DNA of 64,000 bases from UBA6918 sp040754425. Its GTDB lineage: Bacteria; Pseudomonadota; Gammaproteobacteria; Burkholderiales; Thiobacillaceae. The position numbers were made by a program, and so were the translations under genes. A model generated the notes under the pieces. It was given only the letters and a program-made list of their open reading frames with translations, was not told where the DNA came from and did no database searches. Each line of letters opens with the position of its first letter. Position 1 is the first letter of the stretch. This document shows, in pieces, positions 55,888-64,000 of the stretch. The stretch covers positions 62,001-126,000 of the forward strand of contig JBFMCR010000037.1 of assembly GCA_040754425.1 (NCBI GenBank), written 5' to 3'.

Positions 55888-56678
55888 TCGAACTGCGCAA
55901 CATCACCAAATCCTACCGGCTCGACAACGGCGAGCGCCGCTACATTTTTCGCGACCTCAACTTCACTTTTCCGGAAGGCGCCAACATCGGACTGATCGGC
56001 CGCAACGGCGCCGGCAAGTCCACCCTGCTGCGCATCATCGGCGGCATCGACACCCCCGACCGCGGCAAGGTCGTCACCGACCAGAACATATCCTGGCCGG
56101 TGGGCACCACCGGCATGCAGGGCTCCCTGACCGGGCGCGACATCGTCAAGTTCGTCTGCCGGGTTTACGGCACCAGCCACGAGGAAATGCTGGAGAAAGT
56201 GCGCTTCGTGGAAGAATTCGCCGAACTGGGCGAATATTTCGACCAGCCGATCCGCTTCTATTCCTCCGGCATGCGCGGGCGGATAAACTTCGGCACCAGC
56301 CTGGCCTTCGATTTCGACTACTACCTGATGGACGAAGTGGGCGCGACCGGCGACGCCGCCTTCAAGGAAAAGAGCAAGCGCATCCTAGAGGAGCGCATCG
56401 AGCGCGCCCATGTCATCATGGTGTCGCACAACATGTCCGAAATTGCGCGGCTGTGCAACGTGGTGGTGCTGGTGCAGGACGGAGAGGCCATACTCTACGA
56501 AGACGTCAAGGAGGGAATCGCCGCCTACCAGAGCATGGTGAAAAAGATCAAGGTGGCGAGGGGAGAAAAGGGTCGCGAGAACGCGTCGCCTGCGCAGACT
56601 CCGAAAGAGCGCCTGGAAGAAAGGCGGCTGCGGCAGAAAAAGCGCCAGGAGCGGCTAGCCCGCCGCCCGCAACAATAA
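55884..56678 (+). CDS. kpsT: Capsule polysaccharide ABC transporter, ATP-binding subunit with extended C-terminus
   Basis: 264 residues from the ATG overlapping the kpsM stop. Walker A is GLIGRNGAGKSTLLR (about 36-50), the ABC signature is IRFYSSGMRGRINF, Walker B is YYLMDEVGATGD, and the switch histidine is in IMVSHNMSEI. Normal KpsT ends near residue 220. Here a charged tail follows (PKERLEERRLRQKKRQERLA), strongly basic and probably helical. The short core matches group 2 capsule transporters, not the O-antigen Wzt type with a carbohydrate-binding domain. Confidence 0.94.
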   Translation: MIELRNITKSYRLDNGERRYIFRDLNFTFPEGANIGLIGRNGAGKSTLLRIIGGIDTPDRGKVVTDQNISWPVGTTGMQGSLTGRDIVKFVCRVYGTSHEEMLEKVRFVEEFAELGEYFDQPIRFYSSGMRGRINFGTSLAFDFDYYLMDEVGATGDAAFKEKSKRILEERIERAHVIMVSHNMSEIARLCNVVVLVQDGEAILYEDVKEGIAAYQSMVKKIKVARGEKGRENASPAQTPKERLEERRLRQKKRQERLARRPQQ

Positions 56679-56692
56679 CCTACTGAACAAAC

Positions 56693-57787
56693 ATGATATC
56701 CAAAGCGAAAAAATCCCTGTTTTTCTGGATGGTCCTGCTGCCGGTGCTGCTGGCTGCCCTGTATTACACGTTCATTGCCGCCGACCGCTACGTGAGCGAA
56801 TCGGTCATCAGCGTCAAGGAGTCGGGCGACGTCGCCGCCTCCGCGGTCACCGGCATCGCAACCCTGCTGACGGGCACCAATACCGGATCGCGCGAGGAGA
56901 CCCTCTACCTGCAGGAATACATCCATTCCATGGACATGCTCCGGCACCTGGACGCCAAGTTCAACCTGCGCGCGGCCTATGGCGCGGAAAAGCTCGACCC
57001 CATCTACCGGCTGTGGGGCGGGACCAGCCAGGAGTGGTTTCTGGAGTACTACCGCAACCGGGTGGAAGTCCTGTTCGACGACATCAACGGCCTGCTGACC
57101 GTCCGGGTCGAAGGCTTCGACCCCGTGTTCGCGCATGCCGTCAACGCCGAAATCCTGGCGCAGAGCGAGCGCTTCATCAACGAACTCTCGCACCGTCTGG
57201 CGCGCGACCAGCTGGCCTTTGCCGAGGGCGAGCTGCGCAAGGCCGGCGAACGCCTGCGCGACGCCAAGGCCAAGCTGCTGGCCTTCCAGAACAAGTACGG
57301 CATCTTCGACCCCCTGGCCCAGGCCCAGGCCTCCGCCGCCCTGAGCACCCAACTGGAAGCGGAAATCGCGCGCAAGGAAGCGGAACTCAAGGCCATGCTG
57401 GGCTACCTGCAGGAAAGCGCGCCCCAGGTCGAGGTGCTGCGCAACCAGATTGCCGCACTCAAGAGGCAGACGCTGCTGGAGCAGCAGAAAGTGGCCTCCG
57501 GCAACGGCGGCCGGCTCAACAAGCTGGCGGCCGAGTACCACAACCTGACCCTCGAGGCCGGCTTTGCCGAGGAAGCCTACAAGGCCGCGCTGGCGGCGGT
57601 CGAGACGACGCGCATCGAAGCCAGCCGCAAAATCAAGACCGTGGCCGTCATCGAGTCGCCGGTCATGCCGGAGAAAGCCATCTATCCGCGGCGCGTTTAC
57701 AACCTGATCACCTTGTTCGTTGCGCTGATGCTGCTGTTCGGCATTACCAGCCTGGCCATCGCAACCATCAAGGATCATCGAGACTGA
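56693..57787 (+). CDS. kpsE: Capsule export inner-membrane/periplasmic protein (PCP-3)
   Basis: 364 residues. One N-terminal membrane helix (FFWMVLLPVLLAALYYTFIA) and one near the C-terminus (LITLFVALMLLFGITSLAIA) flank a large periplasmic part with a long coiled coil (about 165-300; LAFAEGELRKAGERLRDAKAKL). The proline-rich ESPVMPEKAIYPRRVYN before the last helix is the PCP signature. It links the KpsMT transporter to KpsD. A clear ribosome site before the ATG is not obvious. Confidence 0.93.
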   Translation: MISKAKKSLFFWMVLLPVLLAALYYTFIAADRYVSESVISVKESGDVAASAVTGIATLLTGTNTGSREETLYLQEYIHSMDMLRHLDAKFNLRAAYGAEKLDPIYRLWGGTSQEWFLEYYRNRVEVLFDDINGLLTVRVEGFDPVFAHAVNAEILAQSERFINELSHRLARDQLAFAEGELRKAGERLRDAKAKLLAFQNKYGIFDPLAQAQASAALSTQLEAEIARKEAELKAMLGYLQESAPQVEVLRNQIAALKRQTLLEQQKVASGNGGRLNKLAAEYHNLTLEAGFAEEAYKAALAAVETTRIEASRKIKTVAVIESPVMPEKAIYPRRVYNLITLFVALMLLFGITSLAIATIKDHRD

Positions 57788-57800
57788 ATCGGGATACAAC

Positions 57801-59555
57801 ATGATGAAAGCTTTGCTCAAAGGAAAAACGATCGCCCTGGCGCTGTCCCTGACGGCCATGCTGGCGACGCCCGTGCATTCCGCCACCGACATGGCTGCGC
57901 TTGCCGGCCAGCTCTCGCCGTCGCTGTCGATGACGACCACGCTGCCGGCAGTACCCGCACAGGCGGCCAAGGCGCCGGCGACCGCGCCTGTGCCGGAAGC
58001 GGCGGCCATCCCCGGCCCGCAGGGTTTCGACTACTCCGTCAATCTCAACAGCGACGTGTTCGGCACCCAGCTCTTTACCGGCGCCTTCGCGCGCCAGGGG
58101 CCGACCCAGTTCAACCCCGACTACAACATCATGCTGGGCGACCAGATCCAGGTGCGCATGTGGGGCGCCTTCGAGCTGGACAGCATTTTCACCGTCGACC
58201 CCAAGGGCAACATCTTCCTGCCGCAGATCGGTCCAGTGCACGTCTTGGGCGTGCGCAACAAGGACCTGCAGGCCGTGGTGGACAGTGCAATCAAGCGCGT
58301 ATTCCGCGCCAACGTCTTCAGCTACGCCAGCCTCGCCGCGGCGCAGCCCGTGCGCGTGTTCGTGAGCGGCTTCGTGCATCGTCCCGGCCTGTACAACGGC
58401 ACCTCCATGGACAGCCTGCTGCACTACCTGGACCAGGCCGGCGGCATCGACCCCGAGCGCGGCTCCTTCCTCAACGTCCAGGTCAAGCGCGGCAGCCAGG
58501 TGCGCGCCACCGCCAGCCTGTACGACTTCCTGCTCGACGGCCGCATGCCGCTGATCCAGCTGGCCGACGGCGACGTCATCTTCGTCGCGCCGCGCCAGAA
58601 CACCGTCAAGGTCAGCGGCCTGGCGGAAAACGCCAAGCGCTTCGAGTTCTCCGACAGCGGCCAGACCGTGGCCGAACTTGCCCGCCTGGCCAAGCCGCAG
58701 GCGGCGGCCACCCACGTGCGCGTGGTGCGCAATACCGGCACGGTGAAGAACGTCGAATACTACGCCCTGGAAAGCGCCGGCCTCGTGCACCTGCAAAACG
58801 GCGACGAAGTCGAGTTCACCGCCGACAAGAAGCCCGGCACCATCACCGTGCGCGTGGAAGGCGAGCACCAGAGCGCGCAGGAATACGTGCTGCCCTACGG
58901 CGCCCGGCTGAGTGATCTCACCAAGAACATCCAGTTCACCGACAATTCAGACTCGAAAAACCTCCAACTCTTCCGCCTGAGCGTGAAGGAGCGCCAGAAA
59001 GAGATGCTGGCCGCCGCCCTGCGCAGCCTCGAAACCAGCGTGCTGACCGCGCGTTCGGCCACCAACGAAGAATCCCGCCTGCGCACGGAAGAGGCCCAGC
59101 TCATGCTGCAGTGGGTGGAGCGCGCCAAGCAGATCGAGCCCAGCGGCCAAGTCATGATCGCCCAGGCGGCGGAACGCGACAACCTGCTGCTGGAAAACGG
59201 CGACATCATCAAGGTGCCGAGACAGGACGGCCTCGTGCTGGTCAGCGGCGAAGTCGTCTTCCCCAACGCCATCGCGCACGATCCCAAACTTGGCCTGGAC
59301 GACTACATCAAGCGCGCCGGCGGCTATTCGCAAAGCGCCAACACCTCGCGCATCATCATCGCGCATCGCGACGGCAGCTTCGAGGAAGCCAGCGCCGGCG
59401 AGTTCTTCGGCAGCAGCACCGAAGGCGGCATCCGGTCCGGCGACGAAATCCTGGTACTGCCCAAGGTCCAGACCAAGAGCATCGAAGTCGGCCGCGGCCT
59501 GACCCAGATCATTTATCAGCTTGCGATTGCGGCCAAGGTGATCCTGGATTTGTAA
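57801..59555 (+). CDS. kpsD: Outer-membrane polysaccharide export protein (OPX)
   Basis: 584 residues. A cleavable signal (LALSLTAMLATPVHSA) is followed by a Poly_export domain (about 105-195; YNIMLGDQIQVRMWGAFELD) and SLBB beta-grasp repeats (VRVFVSGFVHRPGLYNGTS; VKVSGLAENAKRFEF; DGLVLVSGEVVFPNAI). It forms the translocation pore across the outer membrane with KpsE. Its presence confirms a Gram-negative host and true export to the surface. Confidence 0.94.
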   Translation: MMKALLKGKTIALALSLTAMLATPVHSATDMAALAGQLSPSLSMTTTLPAVPAQAAKAPATAPVPEAAAIPGPQGFDYSVNLNSDVFGTQLFTGAFARQGPTQFNPDYNIMLGDQIQVRMWGAFELDSIFTVDPKGNIFLPQIGPVHVLGVRNKDLQAVVDSAIKRVFRANVFSYASLAAAQPVRVFVSGFVHRPGLYNGTSMDSLLHYLDQAGGIDPERGSFLNVQVKRGSQVRATASLYDFLLDGRMPLIQLADGDVIFVAPRQNTVKVSGLAENAKRFEFSDSGQTVAELARLAKPQAAATHVRVVRNTGTVKNVEYYALESAGLVHLQNGDEVEFTADKKPGTITVRVEGEHQSAQEYVLPYGARLSDLTKNIQFTDNSDSKNLQLFRLSVKERQKEMLAAALRSLETSVLTARSATNEESRLRTEEAQLMLQWVERAKQIEPSGQVMIAQAAERDNLLLENGDIIKVPRQDGLVLVSGEVVFPNAIAHDPKLGLDDYIKRAGGYSQSANTSRIIIAHRDGSFEEASAGEFFGSSTEGGIRSGDEILVLPKVQTKSIEVGRGLTQIIYQLAIAAKVILDL

Positions 59556-59657
59556 GGGACAAGGCCTGACGGCAGCCCGACAATACCGGGCCTGTTGCCA
59601 GGCAGCCCTGTACAAATGCCGGGCCAAGGGAGACCGCCTAACCGGAAAGTGGACAAT

Positions 59658-62417
59658 ATGAAGAAGGAAACCAGTTTTATCCGTGGCCACATAGATGCCT
59701 ACCAGGTAGGCCTGCTTTCCGGCTGGGTCTATGACGAGTCGCGCCCGGATGCGCCGATATCGGTCAGCGTTTACGATGGCCAGTCGCTGGTCGGCGGCGG
59801 GGTGGCGGACATTTACAGGGAAGACCTGATGCAAAACGGCATGGGCAATGGCCGCCATGCCTTCAGCATCGTTCTGCGCGAACCCCTGGACGACGGCCTG
59901 CATCGGCTCAGCCTGCGCGAATCCGGCACCGATATTCCCATCCATGTGGCGCCCTTCGAAATCAGGATCAACCAGGAATGGAGCGCCGAGATAAGTGGAG
60001 TGGACGCGCATGCGGTCATGGGGCAGTTCCGCTGCACCAATCCCGGGAAACCCTCGGTCAGCTTTGCGGTATTTCTCGACCAGATAAAGATCGGCGAGGA
60101 CACGGTCGGCCTGAACGAAAAACGGGACGGCTATCCCTTCCGCTATGTCCTGCCCGCCGAAGCCTTCGACGGCATGCCCCACGTCATTTCCGTGGTGCTG
60201 GCGGATGCCCAGCACCAGGACGTCAGGGCCGCCTATGCCTGCGTGCTTGGTCCTATCCATGCGCCCTGGCAGAGCCTGCTGACGGACGCGAAGATTGCCA
60301 ACAGCCTGTATGCCGGGCTGCCGGTCCAGGCTACGCGCAGGCTGGCGATTTTCCATGACCGCATGCGTGCGATCATGGCTCGCGGTGGAAACGCAGAAGA
60401 AATCCAGAACTTGATGACCGTGCTGCAGGTGCTGAACGAGGGCTACGAAAACCGCAAGAAATTCCCGCGCCTGGACCTGCCCAGGGCCGATAACCCCGAC
60501 GTCAGCATCATCATCCCGGTGCACAACAAGTTCGAGCTGACCTACCACTGCCTGGCTTCGCTGATCTTCAGCGACAACAAATGCAGCTACGAAGTCATCG
60601 TCGTCGACGACTGCTCCAAGGACAAGACCACGGAAATAAAGGACGTCGTCGGCAACGTCGAGGTCATCGTCAACGAGGAAAACCTCGGCTTCCTGCGCAA
60701 CTGCAACAAGGCGGCACAGCAGGCCAGGGGCCGTTACATCCTGCTGCTGAACAACGATACCGAGGTCGGCAACGGCTGGCTGGACGAGATGCTGGCGGTG
60801 TTCGAGCGCTTCGACAAGGTCGGCGCCGTCGGTGCCAAGCTGCTCTATCCCAACGGCAAGCTGCAGGAAGCGGGCGGCGTGGTCTGGGACAACGGCCAGC
60901 CGTGGAACCTGGGGCGCGAAGGCAATCCCTTCGACCCGCAGTGGAATTACGTGCGCCAGGTGGATTACCTGTCCGGCGCCGCGCTCGCCGTGCCCAGGGC
61001 GGTCTGGGACGAGGTCGGCGGCCTCTCCGACGAGTTCGCCCCCGCCTATTACGAAGACACCGACCTCGCCTTCAAGGTGCGCGCAGCCGGCTATCGCACC
61101 TTTTATTGCCCGCATGCCGAAGTCATCCACTTCGAAGGCATGAGCCACGGGCGCGACACTTCGACCGGTTTCAAGAAATACCAGGCCATCAACGCCCCCA
61201 AGTTCCGCGAAAAGTGGGCCGACGCCTACCAGAACAACGGCCGCGTCGGCGCCGAGCTCTGGCGCAACAAGGAGCGCGGGGTGCGCTTCCGCGCCCTGGT
61301 CATCGACTACGCCATACCGCAGCCGGACAAGGATGCCGGCTCCTATGCCGCCATCCAGGAAATGCGTCTGTTGCAGTCCCATGGCTTCAAGCTGACCTTT
61401 GCTGCGGAAAACCTCGCGCATGCCGGGCGCTATACCGCCGACCTCCAGAAGATGGGGGTCGAGTGCATCCATGCGCCTTTCCATGTTTCCATCCAGGATC
61501 TGCTGCAAAAGCGCGGGCGCGAGTTCGACCTGGTCTACATCACCCGCTTCGATGTCGCCGAGCGCCATATCGACCATATCCGCAAGTTCACCCGCGCCAA
61601 GGTGTTGTTCAACAATGCCGACCTGCATTTCCTGCGCGAACTGAGAATGCATCTTTCCCAGGGCCATACGGACCTGAGCGGCCCGCTGGCCACGCGCGAG
61701 CGTGAGCTTGTCTTGATGCGCAAAGTTGACGCGGTCCTGTCCTACAACGAATCCGAGCACGCCGTCATCCTCAGCCACAACCTGCGCGATGACAACATCT
61801 TCAAATGCCCCTGGGTGGTGCCTGCGCATGGACATAAGACGCCGTTTGCCGAACGCGAGGGCATCGCTTTCCTGGGCGGCTACCGCCACCTGCCCAACGT
61901 CGAGGCCGTCGAGTTTTTCGTCGAAAAGGTCATGCCCGCGCTGCGCGCGAAGGGACGCGACATCAAGTTCCACATTTTCGGCAGCCACCCGCCCAAGGAA
62001 TTCGAGCGCTTCGATTCGGACGACATCGTGGTCGAAGGCTATGTGGAATCGCTCGACGACGTGTTCGAGAAATGCCGCGTGTTCATCGCGCCGCTGCTGT
62101 CCGGCGCCGGCATCAAGGGCAAGGTGCTGGAAGCCATGTCCTGGGGCGTGCCCAGCGTGCTGAGCCCCGTGGCTGCCGAAGCCACAGGCCTCACCAACAA
62201 GATCAGCGCCATGATCGCCGAGGAACCCGAGGAATGGGTCGACGCCATACTCGAACTCTACGAGGACGAGAAAAAATGGCAGTTCATGTCCGGCAATGCG
62301 CTGACGATTGCGCGCAATAATTATTCCTTCGAGCACGGCCACAAGCTGATGGGCAAGGCGCTGGGCTACCTGGGTTTTTATGCCGGCAAGGCTGACGCCT
62401 ACGCGGTAGCGAAATAA
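59658..62417 (+). CDS. Two-domain glycosyltransferase (GT2 + GT4-like) with N-terminal beta modules
   Basis: 919 residues from the ATG at 59658. The start is chosen at the beginning of the conserved part; 21 further in-frame codons upstream are unlikely. Residues 1-200 look like two related beta modules (GWVYDESRPDAPISVSVYDG ... GRHAFSIVL; then FAVFLDQIKIGED ... YPFRYVL). The GT2 domain starts near 283 (VSIIIPVHNKFELTYH), has VVDDCSKD and the DXD-like LLNNDTEVGNGWLDEM (about 366), and EDTDLAFKVRAAGY. The second transferase (about 550-900) has a GT4-type LLSGAGIKGKVLEAMSWG nucleotide-sugar loop. It probably adds two sugars in capsule assembly. Confidence 0.9.
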   Translation: MKKETSFIRGHIDAYQVGLLSGWVYDESRPDAPISVSVYDGQSLVGGGVADIYREDLMQNGMGNGRHAFSIVLREPLDDGLHRLSLRESGTDIPIHVAPFEIRINQEWSAEISGVDAHAVMGQFRCTNPGKPSVSFAVFLDQIKIGEDTVGLNEKRDGYPFRYVLPAEAFDGMPHVISVVLADAQHQDVRAAYACVLGPIHAPWQSLLTDAKIANSLYAGLPVQATRRLAIFHDRMRAIMARGGNAEEIQNLMTVLQVLNEGYENRKKFPRLDLPRADNPDVSIIIPVHNKFELTYHCLASLIFSDNKCSYEVIVVDDCSKDKTTEIKDVVGNVEVIVNEENLGFLRNCNKAAQQARGRYILLLNNDTEVGNGWLDEMLAVFERFDKVGAVGAKLLYPNGKLQEAGGVVWDNGQPWNLGREGNPFDPQWNYVRQVDYLSGAALAVPRAVWDEVGGLSDEFAPAYYEDTDLAFKVRAAGYRTFYCPHAEVIHFEGMSHGRDTSTGFKKYQAINAPKFREKWADAYQNNGRVGAELWRNKERGVRFRALVIDYAIPQPDKDAGSYAAIQEMRLLQSHGFKLTFAAENLAHAGRYTADLQKMGVECIHAPFHVSIQDLLQKRGREFDLVYITRFDVAERHIDHIRKFTRAKVLFNNADLHFLRELRMHLSQGHTDLSGPLATRERELVLMRKVDAVLSYNESEHAVILSHNLRDDNIFKCPWVVPAHGHKTPFAEREGIAFLGGYRHLPNVEAVEFFVEKVMPALRAKGRDIKFHIFGSHPPKEFERFDSDDIVVEGYVESLDDVFEKCRVFIAPLLSGAGIKGKVLEAMSWGVPSVLSPVAAEATGLTNKISAMIAEEPEEWVDAILELYEDEKKWQFMSGNALTIARNNYSFEHGHKLMGKALGYLGFYAGKADAYAVAK

Positions 62418-62425
62418 GCGCGCCC

Positions 62426-64000
62426 ATGGACACGTTGAAACGCCGCGCCATTTTCATTCTGGGCATGCACCGCTCGGGCACCAGCGTGCTGACCCGTGCT
62501 GTGCATCTGCAGGGTGCTGTTTTGCCGAAAACGCTGATGCCGGCGCAGGCGGACAATCCGGATGGATTCTTCGAGTCTCTACCTGTCGTGCGCTTCAACA
62601 ACGAATTGCTGCAGGATGCTAGCCGTAGCTGGGACGACCCCCGCCCCATAGCCCCGGCCTGGTGGAAGCGGCGTGGCCGCACTTTGCGGGTCAAGCAGGC
62701 AAAGACAATCCTGAAGCGCGAATTTCCCGAGGGTGAAGTACTCGTCCTGAAAGACCCGCGCATTTCGCGCCTTCTGCCCATTTGGCTTGAGGCCGCCAGC
62801 GAGATCGGCCTGGAGCCTGCCGCTTTCGTCGGCTGCCGCAACCCCATCGAAGTCGCGGCCTCCCTGTTCAAGCGCAACAAAATGGGCGCGCAAACGGCGC
62901 ACCTGCTCTGGCTGGCCTACATGCTGGAAGCGGAGACGGCCAGCCGCGGCCTGCCGCGTGCCATGGTCCAGTTCGACCACCTGATCGCGGACTGGCGCAG
63001 TGCCCTGGCGAAGGCCTACGATGCCATCGAGCTCGACAGCCTGATGCTGGACGGCGAGCCGGCCGAAACTCTGGACGCTGCGCTCAGCGAAAAGAAACGC
63101 CATCACCAGGCCACGACCGACCAGTTGCTGCAGGACGAAAGCGCCAGCCCGCTGTTGAAGGAAGCCTGGGCGGCTTTTTCCACCCGGCCCTTGCCGCGGC
63201 CGGAACATTTCGACGGCCTGCGCGCGCGGCTGACGGATGCCTGGGCCACCATCGCGCCAGCCGGCAAGCTGGCCGATGCCCTGCCGGCAAAGGCCGCAGC
63301 CAGGGCACGGGCCAGGCAGGCGCTCGCATCCGACGAACCGGCGGCCGCGCAAACCCCGCGCAACCTGGTACTGCACTACCACATCTTCAAGAATGCCGGC
63401 ACCTCGCTGGACCAGATCCTGAAACAGAACTTCAAGACCGGCTGGCTCGAACAGGAAGGTCCAAATCCCGGGTGGAGGCCTGAGAGTATTGCGGAATTCA
63501 TCCAGCAACACCCGGAAATCCTCGTGCTCTCTTCCCACACCGCGCTGCTGCCTCCGCCGGTTTTGCCCGGTCTGACCGTGTACCCCATTGTTTTCGTGCG
63601 CCATCCCATCGACCGCATCCGCTCCATCTACGAATTCGAGCGCAAACAGATCGCCGAGACCGATGGTGCGCGCATGGCCAAGCAGACCGACCTGGCGGGC
63701 TACATCAAGTGGCGCTTGAACCGCCCGGGCGACCGCGCCATCCGCAACTTCCAGGCCTATCGACTGGCATTCGCCATGCCAGCTGTGCATGAGGGCAGAA
63801 AACTGGGCGAGGAGGAGAGGGCGCTAAAAGCGGTCGAGACCCTGCCTTTTGTCGGGGTGGTCGAGAAGTTCGACGAGTCGCTGGCCAAACTGCAGGCGTG
63901 GCTGAGGCCGGTTTTCCCGGAAATCGATTTAAAACCGACAAAAGCCAATATCACGCAGAAAGGCGAGACAACTCTTGAAAGCCGGCTGCAGGAGATCAGG
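62426..64000 (+). CDS. Double-domain sulfotransferase-like protein (3' end outside window)
   Basis: An open frame of 525 codons runs from the ATG at 62426, 8 bp after the glycosyltransferase, to the right edge. Two PAPS-type P-loops are visible. The first is IFILGMHRSGTSVLTR near residue 12, with a matching 3'-phosphate site in GCRNPIEVAASLFKRN. The second is LHYHIFKNAGTSLDQIL near 318, with VFVRHPIDRIRSIYEF. The second resembles polysaccharide 2-O-sulfotransferase-type proteins. A linker of about 80 residues rich in Ala separates them. It likely sulfates the exported glycan or its lipid. The C-terminus is not in view. Confidence 0.82.
   Translation, partial: MDTLKRRAIFILGMHRSGTSVLTRAVHLQGAVLPKTLMPAQADNPDGFFESLPVVRFNNELLQDASRSWDDPRPIAPAWWKRRGRTLRVKQAKTILKREFPEGEVLVLKDPRISRLLPIWLEAASEIGLEPAAFVGCRNPIEVAASLFKRNKMGAQTAHLLWLAYMLEAETASRGLPRAMVQFDHLIADWRSALAKAYDAIELDSLMLDGEPAETLDAALSEKKRHHQATTDQLLQDESASPLLKEAWAAFSTRPLPRPEHFDGLRARLTDAWATIAPAGKLADALPAKAAARARARQALASDEPAAAQTPRNLVLHYHIFKNAGTSLDQILKQNFKTGWLEQEGPNPGWRPESIAEFIQQHPEILVLSSHTALLPPPVLPGLTVYPIVFVRHPIDRIRSIYEFERKQIAETDGARMAKQTDLAGYIKWRLNRPGDRAIRNFQAYRLAFAMPAVHEGRKLGEEERALKAVETLPFVGVVEKFDESLAKLQAWLRPVFPEIDLKPTKANITQKGETTLESRLQEIR

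Noticed and set aside
58947..62342. A 1131-codon minus-strand frame antisense to kpsD and the glycosyltransferase
   Set aside because: It spans two clear plus-strand genes, has shadow-type composition and no domain.

Overview
The window is a GC-rich stretch of a draft betaproteobacterial chromosome. The exact order is unknown; a Nitrosomonadales- or Rhodocyclales-type relative is my inference. The grounds are the gene order (sdhCDAB-sdhE-gltA-sucA-sucB; ftsK-lolA-rarA-serS), the protein families, and an outer-membrane group 2-type capsule exporter. A 100-N scaffold gap at 23089-23188 shows that this is an assembled scaffold and not a finished genome.

Layout. 1-4360: the end of an Amt ammonium channel, then dnaE. 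4662-8462 (minus strand): acyP and metG, followed by a small accessory patch with a VapBC-type toxin-antitoxin pair and a nucleotidyltransferase plus a 63-residue partner. 8474-11257: acnA. 11318-12619: a truncated gene start and a two-gene island with fewer G+C than its surroundings (GIY-YIG-like plus DUF6884-like). 12778-22761: a central-carbon block encoding a short malic enzyme, succinate dehydrogenase, SdhE, citrate synthase and 2-oxoglutarate dehydrogenase E1 and E2. The block ends abruptly, without lpd, at a REP-associated transposase, its repeats and the gap. 24279-30415: RNA helicase, PhoH, peroxiredoxin, a DsrE-like lipoprotein, Smr and TrxB. 30530-39046: ftsK, lolA, rarA and serS, with a DUF4160/DUF2442 pair and a PAS-PAS-GAF-HD-GYP protein set between them. 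39201-40977: mltF and tRNA-Ser(CGA), the latter with a duplicated 3' end downstream.

41180-64000 is a surface-glycan locus. gmd, fcl and a bifunctional manC/algA-type gene supply GDP-mannose and GDP-fucose-type sugars. A divergent minus-strand operon encodes a 2532-residue highly reducing type I polyketide synthase, an alpha-oxoamine synthase and a GNAT acyltransferase. The plus-strand operon encodes the ABC capsule exporter (kpsM, kpsT, kpsE, kpsD), a 919-residue double glycosyltransferase and a double-domain sulfotransferase that runs off the window. The PKS/oxoamine-synthase pair resembles RkpA/RkpG of the rhizobial K-antigen pathway. My reading is that this locus makes a sulfated, fucose-containing capsule together with a dedicated amino-lipid, possibly its anchor. 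This is the most interesting system in the window.

Several small repeat families have invaded genes. A palindromic repeat is translated in frame inside linkers of SucB and of the PKS. A 14-bp tandem repeat lies inside gmd. A four-helix-bundle (S23/IVP-type) element separates gmd from fcl and supplies the start codon of fcl.
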